Origin: Thozetella sp. PMI_491
Taxonomy: Eukaryota > Ascomycota > Sordariomycetes > Chaetosphaeriales > Chaetosphaeriaceae
DNA: 64,000 bases
Assembly (NCBI GenBank): GCA_021432635.1
Contig: MU270017.1
Span: 186,001 to 250,000, forward strand
Direction: 5' to 3'
Position 1 is the stretch's first letter; each line of letters opens with the position of its first letter. The position numbers and the translations under genes were made by a program. The notes under the pieces were generated by a model. It was not told the DNA's origin. It saw nothing but the letters and a program-made list of their open reading frames with translations, and did no database searches. Shown piece by piece: positions 21,638-31,906 of this stretch.

Positions 21638-23905
21638 CTACGCCCGTTGCTCACGCATCTCAGGAACAGCTGGTGCCGCCTTCTGTTTCCTTCTCTTAAT
21701 CTTCCCAAACAATAGTGAAAATTTGACACCAAAACCGATCGTCTGGTCTCTCGCTGGATCTTCGGCAATATCCTCCAGAGTTCGATTAGGGAGAATCAGC
21801 TTCTCTAGGAATGACTTCCCTTCTGCATGCGCGTCATCGGCGGCACCTTCGTGTTCCTCACTCCTCCCATCAGAATCTACGGTCCGCAAGCTATCAGTCT
21901 CAGCCCCGTCGCTCCCATCGGACACGTCATCAAGCTGGCCTCTAGGGAGCTGGACCTCCGGGATCCACGCCCACGTAAACAGGGCCCCTAGTAACATGGC
22001 AGGACAGAGACCAAGCAGGAGCCCCGCAAAAGCATCGCGCCCCTTGTTTCTCACAGCCTGGTTGATGATGATTTGGACGGTAATGGCTCCGAGCTTGCCG
22101 GCAGCCGCGCTCAGTCCATACAGTATACCGCGATACTGTGTCTTGAAGAGTTCGGCAGGCAAGATCCAAGTCATGGTGTTGGGGCCCAAGTTAAGTAGCA
22201 GTTGGGCTAACACATAGAACACGATAGTCATGGCGTGCTTGTCATTCATATATGACACGAAGTAGGTCCCACCCGTGACTGCAAACAGCCCACCAAGGGA
22301 GACAAACGTCCAACCCAGCCAGGCTGCGCGAGGAACATCTGCGCAGGAAATGGAGTTAATATCGAACCTCTCTCTACGATTATATTATTCGAAGGAAAGG
22401 AAAGGGTTGACTGGACAAGACGAAACTTACAGTCAATAGCGAGCAGAATGATAATACTGCCGGGGAGTGCGCCGGTGGAGATAGTTTGAAGGTTGCGAAT
22501 CGCATCCTCCTGTAACATGTTATAGATGGTGATGTTGGGTTGAGAGGGGTCCGTGATCCATGTCTGGTCGCATGGTATGCTGGGTGCCGCCGAAGACAAA
22601 TACATCTGCGAGATTACCTGTAGATTATCTAATCCGAGGCCATATACAGCTGTAAAATGGGTAGAAGTCAGCATCTTCAAGATATCCTGCGATGGTCAGT
22701 CCAGACTGGAGGGGGGAACTAACACAGGTCTAGCAAGTACCAGGCTATTACCACCCCGAAGAAGCAACGCCAACGACTCTTTTGGGATAGGTACTCGGTG
22801 AGCTCCACGAAGTAAGTCTTTATGCTCCGCCACAACGTTTGTGGTTTGGCACTATCCGCATGTGCTTCTCCTGCCCCCTCCTCTTGCTGTCCTCCCGACC
22901 ATGACCCAAGCATAGGGGTTGCAGCGGCGTGAAACACCCCCGCCGTCTCGGCCGTAGCGATGTTAACACTGCGGTGGGTTGCAAGCCAGCGCGGTGTCTC
23001 AGGCAGTAGCCTACGCAGCAGGAAGGCCAGAAACGCTGGGAACGCACCAACCCCAATGACGACTCGCCAGATAGCATCCACAGCTCTCTTGGCTACCTCA
23101 GGATCCGTCGTATCTGGGTTTAGGCCAAGCCGAGGGCCCAGGCCCGCTAAAACAGCGAGGGTGACTGCGTACGCCGCGACCTGTCCGACGGCTTGCATAA
23201 GGAAGACCGAGGCCATCATCCGGCCGCGAGTCTTGGTAGAGGACCACTCCGCTGCGATCACTGCAGATAGGGTATACTGAATGTGCGTTAGCCTCCAGAT
23301 CACGACGATTCTGCGAGAGAGCAGATGTAACAAACTTCGGCTCCTAATCCCAAACCCATCACAAACCTCCAGAAGCCGATCCAGCCATAGACATCCATAG
23401 ATCCATAGCCTGATGATGCCTGAGTCAACCCTATAGTTGCAATTATGACGATTCCCAACTCAAGCCCGTATACGTGCTTCCTCCCATATTTGTCTGCGAG
23501 CCAGCCAAAAAGGACCATGCCTATGGCGGTTCCGACTAGAGTTGTTAGGTTGACTACGAAGGGCTGCTTTGCAATAGAAGCACAGTCGCCGGGCAGAGGA
23601 TAAACGTAATTCAGTGCGGGGACAATGATATTAGAAGCAAAAATGCAATATGAGGTCGTAAAGAACCCCGAGGCCGCAACCCAGCACACCCGGCCCTTAA
23701 AGCCGTCCAGCTGACGATGGTCGAGGATTGCGAGGACGGCTTGCTCGCTGTCATTGGGATTCTGGTCGGTGAGAGTGTTGTCAGCCTTGTGGAGTCACTG
23801 TTGACTTTGCGTAAATGGCCGAAAACTCACAAACTCGACTTTGACTTCGGTGCGTTCAGAGATTAACCCTTCATCACCCCACATACAAGACTGTATTTGT
23901 CCCAT
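21638..23905 (-). CDS. MFS transporter, Pho84-like (phosphate/organic anion proton symporter family)
   Basis: Five exons on the minus strand, 23905-23831, 23761-23336, 23276-22724, 22649-22431 and 22338-21638, give 657 aa. The family hallmarks are LFGWLADKYGRKHVYG between helices 2 and 3, the WRFVMGLGLGAEYTLSAVIAAEW run restored by splicing, PETPRWLATHRS, and LGPNTMTWILPAELFKTQYRG in the second half. The third junction uses GTTAGT and a later TTTTACAG acceptor to give LLDLSVYGLGLDN, which matches the family better than the nearest acceptor. Its position in the aromatic cluster suggests import of the substrate or another organic anion, but phosphate transport cannot be excluded. Confidence 0.85.
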
Positions 23906-24790
23906 GGTGTTTAAGGCATGAATAAATCAGTGTGCTAAAGGTGTTACTCGTAAAGGGTGCTCTCAGAGGAGAGGTTTAGGGTAAGGGTATATACCAGCCC
24001 GGGAACCGTATTAGGCGAACCAGAGGCGTACGGCAAGGCTCTAGGCATTGTATCGGCCGCGGCCAGCGCTCAAGCTTTCTTAATAAGGCAACTATTATTT
24101 TTGCGCGACTATTAGGCCGGAGGCTGGCGGACCCCTGCTCGGAGCTGCGTTTCTCAGCTCGATCGTCGTAAACGTTGACTTACGGCGGTGGCTGAGTACT
24201 GAATTTTCTCGCCGCCAACCTCTTGGGTTTGGGCCAGCTGAGGTCCGTATGCAGCCAAAAGAATGAGGCACCGTTAGTCTCGTCCAAATTCGGTTTATAT
24301 AGGAAAAATCGTGGATCCGTGGTTGCCTTTCGAACAGCCTTGGAAAGAATCGGGTGCCGACTTGCCTTTCGACCGCCTCGTGGGATTTTTAGCCGAGAGC
24401 CACCGACGGTTTGATATTGTCTGCAGACGGTGAAAAATTCACGCAGGTGAGACCCTTTCATGCACCTGGGGGCCTGATTCGGTCAAATTCTGACCATGGG
24501 CATCGTGGACGGCAGGGTGGGTACCAGCTCATATGTGTGTGGCGTTCTCGGGAAGCCTCAGTCCGCCCGGACTCACCTTGTCGCCCGGATTCTACCTTCT
24601 CATAACTGGTACACACTAGATTCAGACGATTGGGGACCATTCCTTTTCCACTTTCTTTACCGAACACTCCTTGGGTTATCCCATACACCCCAAGCATCGC
24701 GATGATGAAGCCAATCACGACAGTCCCTAGTTGAGGGACACGGCAGCCGTTATATCTCCTTTGTACCGAGGAGTGTGAAGCCGCACCGTC
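23906..24790. other. divergent intergenic region
   Basis: 885 bp between the starts of the MFS carrier and the HeLo-like gene. It contains only weak relatives of the cluster motif (CCGGAGGCTGG near 24117 and CTCGGAGCTG near 24139). No coding exon or repeat was recognised. Confidence 0.5.
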
Positions 24791-26869
24791 ATGGATGGCC
24801 TCTCTGCCGCGGCTTCGGTTATAGCAGTGGTTCAGGCCTTTCAGGCTACCATTTCTGTAACTCGAAAAATTGTCACCCTGGCCGAGGGCCGTAGGCCATA
24901 TTACAAGAAAATCTCGGAACTGTGCGACCATCTCCAGATCCTAGAGGCTCACATCAATACCCATCATGCCTTTAATCAGAATCCAGCTGGTCAGGGACCA
25001 AGTGGCACGCCAGATCCGGCAAACCGCCAGATTCTCAAGATGGTTCGCGAAAAACTAACTGCAGTTCACGATTGTCTCAAGAGTTGCGGTCCTGTCGATG
25101 TTCCTATCTCAAGATGGTGCCTCGAGCTCCTAAGGGAGGATGCGTTCGATCTTGATAAGTGTATGGAAAATGTCCGCGACTGCTATTCAATACTCAACCT
25201 TGGATCTATCGGTGTGCTCTTAGACGTGTTTGTTGCACCCATGTCCCTTCTAACCGCGAGGATGTAGAACTGGACATACTAACCCAACGTGCTAATTAGC
25301 CAAAGGCGTCGAGAATCTATGTACGCGGTGCCCTTGGCCTTGGAGCCCATCCGAGAGACTGGAAACGGATCAAAGCTTGGGCCACTTTCGGCATCCATCC
25401 TCGGAGAACTGGACAGTCTCATGTCCGAGCCTGGCCTAATAGCCCAAAGCCCGAGAACAATCACCGAATCGGTCGATGGCACAGGGACCACCTTACCAAA
25501 CTCAGACCCTGCTCGTACCTACACCGTTGACAGTGGATTCTACAGTGATCTATCTCATAGAGCATCCGCTGTCTCCCTTGCATCATGCAGATCTATACCT
25601 CCGAGCAGCCACTCCTTTAACAGCTCAAGGAACTCATTAACTTCACAGGGAGACTCTCGGAGGTCATCTCGGGTATCTAAGAGGTGGTCTGTATCGGCTG
25701 ACAGCCTCATCCAGGACGGAGAAGGTTTCGATGGCAACACAGTCGTCAAGCTGTGAGTGACCGCACAATAAATGATAAGCTCCCAGTGTACACATTTCTA
25801 ACCTCCACCTACGAAGCTACCTTAACGGCCAACAGCATCAGGTCCGGCTCGTGAACATGGATATAAGTTCTTCTTCGATAATATTACAATGGGAGGAAAT
25901 ATCTTCGGTCACGAACGGTCGCCTATGGATACACAGCTGTACGTTCAAACCGAAAACCTGCCCGTGTGTAGCTAACAGCCCACCCTGGGCTCAGTCCCGG
26001 AGACATGCTGGGGGTTGACGGATCCCGACGTAGACATATCCCCTAGCAAGAGTTCTAAGTCTAATGAAGGATCCTACCGGCTAGAAGTTATGCCAAGGGG
26101 CTTACACCACCTCTGGCATGAACTTCACAATGGTTCCGCTCGCGATTTGGATATGAGCGAGGCCAAGTATCTTTTTAGCTCGACTAAGGCACGTGATAGC
26201 TTCGAGAAGCAGGCTTTTGGCCTATCCCATCTCAAAGTCTTCAAGATACTGTCGATTCACGAGAACATGGGCCAATCCGACAAGAATATGTCCCTCGAGA
26301 CCTATCTCAAGATTTCATATCGAGAAGTTTCACCTCAGGAGCCGACATTTGAGTTTGCCATCCCCCAGCGGGGAAACTACACTCACCGCAAGTTCAAGAT
26401 CCGAAATTTCCTACCTTCAGCTTTCCTGGAGGATTACAAGGATTCCAAAAAGGCGATCCTGTATTTCCAGGACGCTCCAGTTATGTCACCAGCACGCACC
26501 AAGACCGAAGCCCTCTACCCGAGAGAACTTGGCCAGATAGTCGACAGCGGGGTTAGTAGAGGGTGCAAGGGCTTGATAATAAGCTTTGAGAATACCAAAG
26601 GTTAGCCCCACTTCCCCCTAATTTTCTTCCAGCCCGTAGGTTTTGTGCCACTACTGAACTCGAATACCTAAGTAGATCGCAAAACTTTCCTCTCCAGATG
26701 CTTTAAGCTTCATCAGCAAGAATTCCAGGCCGGGTCGACTCCACTGAAGCAGAGCCTGCCAAAACAACCTCTTGCCCCGCTGAGCCTCTCTGCTGAAGAA
26801 GGCTCGAATATAAATGGTTGGCGTCCGGACTTTACCTGGCATGATGCGGCGATCCAGGTACCTCGATAG
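24791..26869 (+). CDS. HeLo-like N-terminal domain protein with PH-like regions
   Basis: Five exons, 24791-25227, 25300-25752, 25817-25938, 25995-26600 and 26676-26869, give 603 aa. The start MDGLSAAASVIAVVQAFQ and the helical 130 residues after it match the Helo_like_N / fungal STAND N-terminal family found on NLR-like and related fungal proteins. Residues from about 150 to 295 are Ser/Arg-rich and probably disordered. The C-terminal half has two stretches ending in a PH-like closing helix: YLFSSTKARDSFEKQAFG and, restored by the last intron, ISFENTKDRKTFLSRCF. There is no NACHT, NB-ARC or kinase domain. A role as a stand-alone adaptor in incompatibility or stress signalling is possible, but this is inference. 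Confidence 0.75.
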
Positions 26870-27486
26870 AGTTCGCCGAGGTCATGTATTTGAAGCATTC
26901 CTTGTTACCAGCGTCCTGTTACGTTCTGAGCATCGAAGATACGATTAGACTTGCGCGGATATGAGGGCAATATAGTAGATTAGGAGCTATATATATAAAA
27001 ACCGGCTGGCTGTATGTTTGAGAAAAGAAATACAGGCGTTTTATTTTTCTCGCAAGGAAAGAAGTGGGCAACAGAAAGAAGCAATCCCAAACTCGGGAAT
27101 CGAACCCGAAACGACGATCCCCAGAGGAGCTTGGTTCAGTCTGGACTGAACCAAGTGCGACCCGCCATGATACCATTACACCAGTTTAGGATCTTAACAA
27201 CATGAGAGAGTGTTTCCAAATATATGTGGCGTACCGGAAGAATGAATCGAGCGCGACTGTGGTTTGATTCTGCGACGAGTCTGGGCTTTAGAATAGAAGC
27301 ACCGAGCTAGATACACCACTATTAGCCAAGCACTTCCGTCGGCGGTGGGCTTCCCTAACACTCTAGCAGTCCGATGCAGGAGGACAGAGAGCAGTGGTGG
27401 CTAAGCGATCCAATCGCGAAGGCGAGGCCAGGCAAGAACAGCTCCCACAACATGTCTCATATTGGTCCTGATGATCGACTTCAGGA
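26870..27486. other. intergenic region with a tRNA-like locus
   Basis: 617 bp between the HeLo-like and RTA1-type genes. The recognisable content is the tRNA-like sequence at 27086-27190 on the minus strand. The 27200-27486 part should supply the first exon or promoter of the RTA1-type gene, but no matching exon was found. Confidence 0.5.
27086..27190 (-). tRNA. tRNA-like gene with hairpin insert, isotype uncertain
   Basis: Read on the minus strand, CCTAAAC pairs with GTTTGGG as a seven-base acceptor stem with one G-U. The T arm TCGGG-TTCGATT-CCCGA is perfect and includes a full B box. TGGTGTAATGG fits the A box. A candidate anticodon stem GGCGG/TCGTC would frame the loop GTCGCAC, suggesting anticodon CGC with U33 and A37. 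The extra length is an insert dominated by a perfect 12-bp hairpin at 27130-27155. No strong T4 terminator follows, and the variable arm would be short. It may be an intron-containing tRNA or a tRNA pseudogene. Confidence 0.5.
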
Positions 27487-28352
27487 ATGGCTGTCCTCCT
27501 ACCGATATACCGCTTATGGAATCCCGATGACAGAAGGAACTGGTTATGTTTGCCATTCGTCATAGGTGGAATCTGTAAGTCGAGGTTGCTTGCAGTTTTC
27601 AATCAGTACTTGGTATTTCCAACAGGCTGATATGTTTGGTCCCTGCAGTTGAAGTAGTCGGCTATGTTGGACGAGCGTTAGCATACAACGCGACCGGCGA
27701 CCTCATCCCTTATATATTGCAGTCTGTTCTCCTGCCGCTAGCACCGATTCTCTTCGCCGCAACACTCTACATGACTTTAAGTCGTGTCATTATTGTCGTC
27801 AATGGCCAAGAGTGTTCCGTCATCTCGACACGCTGGTTAACGCGCTTCGTCCTCGGCGACTGTTTCAGCTTTCTGATACAGGCTAGCGGTGCAGGATTTC
27901 TCGTCAAAGGAAAAGATGCCAGTAAAGTTCAGATAGGACAGATCATCGTCATCGTCAGTCTCGTGTCTCAGATCGTCATTTTCGGCATATTTGTAGCCAC
28001 GATTCTGGCCTTTCACCTGCGCTTCCACAGGCACGTCGAAAATCGCCGGGTTACACACATTCCGTGGCAGGGTACGCTGACCATGCTGTACTTGACCTCT
28101 GCGGCGGTCATGGTGAGGAACGTATACCGCACGGCTGAGTACGCCTTGGGACGAGAGGGTTATCTTTCGGTAACTGAATGGCCTACCTATGTACTTGACA
28201 GCTTGCTCATGCTTTTTACTATGGCTGCTTTTTACTTGCAGTGTCCGAGCAAAGTGCGCCGACAGAAGCATTATGAGCACTCGGATTTGGAGCCCATGTC
28301 ACAACCGCGCCGGGCCGCGCTCGAGAATGGCTCATACAGCAGCATTGCATGA
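27487..28352 (+). CDS. RTA1-like lipid-translocating/resistance membrane protein, N-terminus incomplete
   Basis: Exons 27487-27574 and 27649-28352 give 263 aa. The splice restores FVIGGIFEVVGYVGRALAYN, the diagnostic second-helix region of RTA1-like proteins, followed by YILQSVLLPLAPILFAATLYM, a GDCFSFLIQASGAG helix and three more helices. The tail is hydrophilic. Family members have seven helices and begin with a first helix of the FAVLFG type; here two in-frame stops lie just upstream of the only ATG, and no exon carrying that helix was found. The gene is therefore either 5'-truncated or has an unrecognised upstream exon. Relatives are linked to sphingoid base or drug tolerance. Confidence 0.72.
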
Positions 28353-30029
28353 TCATGAAATGATACAGGCCATCAATATACCTAAGACGGCGAGCTTGCT
28401 CTAGATTCGGGGGCTAGCGTGTCGCGAATATTATTAGTTTGGGTTCAGATAGTAGGGGGTGTTGTTTGAAACTACAGGGACGAGATAATTATGGGAACTT
28501 TTCGGGTCGGCTCATTTAGATCAAATAAATATTTTGTGATTGTATTTACCAGTGAGAGCAGGAGAATACATTCATTCTTTAGAGCAAATCTTGGTGTTTT
28601 TTGCTTCAAAGCCCTTGCTAGACAACGGTTACATGGTCGGAATACAACACTGCAGCATTCGAGTAAACATTGTTTGTTTTGATAGAATTACATCACGAAC
28701 ATCAAATATGCTTTGGACAATTAAAAATCCTTCTCATTATGTGAACTTATGTAGCTGGTGTTCTGGTCTGTTGCCAATGATGCATGCAGGCTTCAGTTCG
28801 TCTCAACGCTTGGGTATCCATCCAATCTCCTGGATCGGCCAACTTATCCACAAACGATGGACTTCATCCAGAGCTGTCTATATCCTGTCAATTAGGGGTA
28901 TACCCCAGCCTTTGAGCCACCAACTGGGTCCGCAAAGACTGTTACTATTAGTTTGCAATATCGGTGTCACCCTGACAGCCCTTAAAAGAAGTGTGGGCAC
29001 AGATCAGGATCCGTTTTTAGCCCCTTTGTGGCCACAGCTACTCGAGTGGGCCGTTATAGTCCCTACCTACTGTACAATAGACCTCTAAATAGGCCTGTCA
29101 CAGAGTTGACTTTTCTCTTGAGCACTGTCAAATGGACCCCCTTTGAAGTTTAACAAACTGATTACACTGTCCCGGTTGAGGAGGCACTGCTGCACCTTGA
29201 AATGTATGCTTTTGTGGACATTACGGTGCCGGAAGGAAAGGGTCTCCTGACCCCTTTCTCTTGACAACATCGACAAGTCGAGAGCCGGCTAGCCATGAGG
29301 TCCGGAGCCGAGTAATTGAAGAAGGTGCACTCGAGTACGTACTTGAATGACCCCCCAAAATTCATTTACTTGTCAAATGTCCCCATAGCAGCGATCTTGA
29401 TGCTTTGCTAGGTGCCGGACTCGGGATAGAGCAAGGACCGCTAATGAGCCGACAGCTCAGGAAATTGTATGCTGACATCCAACTTTAGGCTCGTCGATGA
29501 CCCCCTCCCCTATCCCGACCATTAGATACCTTATCCTGTCTAGATTACGTAGAAGTGCTTGAGATACCTGCAAATCTCGTCCAATTGGACCTTAACCCGA
29601 CACGGTTCTGGACCCAGGACCCGGACTCAAGGTCATCTACCGGCGTAGCCGCAGCCCATTATCCCGGGAGAAGCGGCTCGCTTGTAACCCAAGAGAGAGG
29701 GAGGCGGCCCCGCGGCTACCGGCTGTTTGGTATAGCGTGTACTTGGCCGCATTTATCCAAGTTGTGGTTCGCTGTCTAGTACATCCATCGATCTAGACGC
29801 ATCTGACGTGCAGCGGGACCCAATTGAATGGCAATCAATATAAATGGTACTAGGGGTCTTAAGGGTCTGACCTCCGCACCTATTCAGTATTGTATACGGT
29901 ACCGTAGCTTTCGCCGGTAGTGCAACCGAGGAGGGGCGCATTGTATATATTGACCAGTGCATCCGGTCAGACGGGTCTGGAGGATTGCATCGGTCTCCTA
30001 GTCACGGTGGCATCAGACGCTTCGTCAAG
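28353..30029. other. gene-poor stretch
   Basis: 1.68 kb without a convincing gene. A 182-codon open frame at 28540-29088 has no family resemblance and an atypical composition. The last 200 bp should be the promoter of the GMC oxidoreductase gene (TATAAATG near 29842). No terminal repeats were seen. Confidence 0.45.
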
Positions 30030-31906
30030 ATGTTGAAAGCCCTCCTCTTGTCCGCCTTTGCTGCGGCTGCTTACGCCGCCAACGCTACCTATGACTATAT
30101 CGTAGTGGGTAGTGGCCCTGGTGGCGGGCCGCTGGCTGCAAATCTTGCGAGGGCCGGCCACTCGGTGCTTCTTCTCGAAGCAGGTGATGACCAAACTAGC
30201 AACCCCAACATCTCTGTTCTCCCCAACTTCATCCAGGCGTGCAACGATGAGAAGACGGCCTGGAACTTCTGGGTCAAGCACAGCGATGATGAGGCCAGAG
30301 AAAACAAGTACGAGCGGACGACCTGGAGAAAGAAGGATGGCTCCTATTATGTCGGTCTCGACCCTCCTGCGGGGGCTACGAAGCTGGGAATATGGTACCC
30401 CCGAGCGGGTACCCTTGGCGGTTGCGCCATGCATAACGCTGGGATTATGTTCCTACCTTACGATGAGGACTGGATTCAGATCGTGAGATGTTCCCTACCT
30501 CCAGGCAAGTGTAGGTACGCACTGCTAACTTTCTGCAGGCTAATTTGACCGGAGACAAGTCTTGGGACCCGGCACACATGCGGCAGCTGTTCATCAAGTT
30601 GGAGAATAACACCTTCCTGCCTCAGGGAACGCCTGGACACGGCTTCAATGGCTATGTCTCGACCATCGCGCCTGACTTCTGGGCAAATACCGCGTCCGAT
30701 CGCAACTCGGACTTGGTGAAAATCGCCAAGCAGCTAGCCATTGCTACTGGACAGAATGACTCGGCTCTGGCTACTCTGCAGCACCGAGACATCAACGCGC
30801 CCGATGCCAAGCGTGATGAGGACACTGGGTTCTTTGCGATGACATTCCACGCGACTCCAACGCTGGAGCGCTCGGGCCCAGCGTCTTACATCAAGTCAAC
30901 GCTCGCAGACACCAAGAAGTACCCGCTGACACTGGCCCTGAACAGCCTCGTCACCAAAGTGCTGTTCTCCGAAAACGCCACAACGCCAACGGCTACCGGT
31001 GTCGAGGTCCTGCAGGGAAAATCGCAATACAGCGGTGACGGCAGATACAAGAAGGAAACCAAGGGCACAGTTGCACGGTTTTACGCCAAGAAAGAGGTCA
31101 TCATCTCCGGAGGAACTTTCAACACACCACAAATCCTCAAGCTCAGCGGTATCGGGCCAGCGGCAGAGCTCAAGAAGTTCAACATCCCTGTCGTCAAGGA
31201 CCTTCCCGGAGTCGGAGAGAACATGGCTGACAACTACGAGTCGAGCATCATGTCTCTTGCCAGCCGGAACATCACCGGGGATGCGCGGGGCGCGTACAGC
31301 ACCGTCATGCTGCGGACCCCGACAGCCCCCACCTCGAAGCGCAACATCTATGCTTGGTGCGCTTCATTCAGCTTTGAGGGCTTCTGGCCCGGCTTCCCAG
31401 AGGACTACGGCCCATCGCAGTACGAGTGTGCTCTGGTGCACATGTCACCGCGTAGCCAGGCGGGATCCGTGCGCCTAAAGTCAGCAGATCCGCAGGACAC
31501 GCCTGACATCAACTTCCGCTTCTTCGAGCACCACGGAGATGAAGACCTCACTGAAATCCTCGACGCCCTCAAAGTGCTGCGGAAGGGCGTTAGCGGCACC
31601 ACCGCGCCACTGGCTCCGTGGAAGGAACTGCACCCCTGCCCGGGCACGAACAAAACCTGCACAGATGCAGAGCAGAAGGAACTCATCAAGACACAGGCTT
31701 ATAGCCACCACGCGACATCGTCGTGCGCCATCGGGGCGGACAGTGATCCCCAAGCGGTGCTGGACTCCAAATTCCGTGTGCGAGGCGTCAAGAACCTCAG
31801 GGTTGTCGACGCGAGCGCGTTCCCGAGAATCCCCGGCGCTTTCCCCGTGCTGCCTACCATGATGCTGGCGGAGAAGGCAACAGAGGATATCTTGGCAGGG
31901 AACTAG
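30030..31906 (+). CDS. secreted GMC-family FAD oxidoreductase
   Basis: Exons 30030-30482 and 30539-31906 give 606 aa. The first 16 residues (MLKALLLSAFAAAAYA) are a signal peptide. The dinucleotide-binding GSGPGGGPLAANLARAG and both GMC signatures are present: TLGGCAMHNAGIMFLP and ISGGTFNTPQILKLSGIGP. The C-terminal motif SHHATSSCAIG supplies the usual catalytic His. At the second catalytic position the segment reads RIPGAFPVLPT, where many relatives have GHP or GNP, so the base pair of the active site differs from glucose oxidase. Several N-glycosylation sites fit secretion. The substrate could be a sugar, aryl alcohol or cellodextrin. Confidence 0.9.

Noticed and set aside
22680-22723. Nearest acceptor (GCAG before GATATC) for the third intron of the Pho84-like carrier
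   Set aside because: It shifts frame with every available donor except one that deletes part of a membrane helix; the TTTTACAG acceptor restores LLDLSVYGLGLDN.
28540-29088. 182-codon open frame on the plus strand
   Set aside because: No family resemblance, no domain pattern, and the composition looks like translated non-coding AT-rich sequence.
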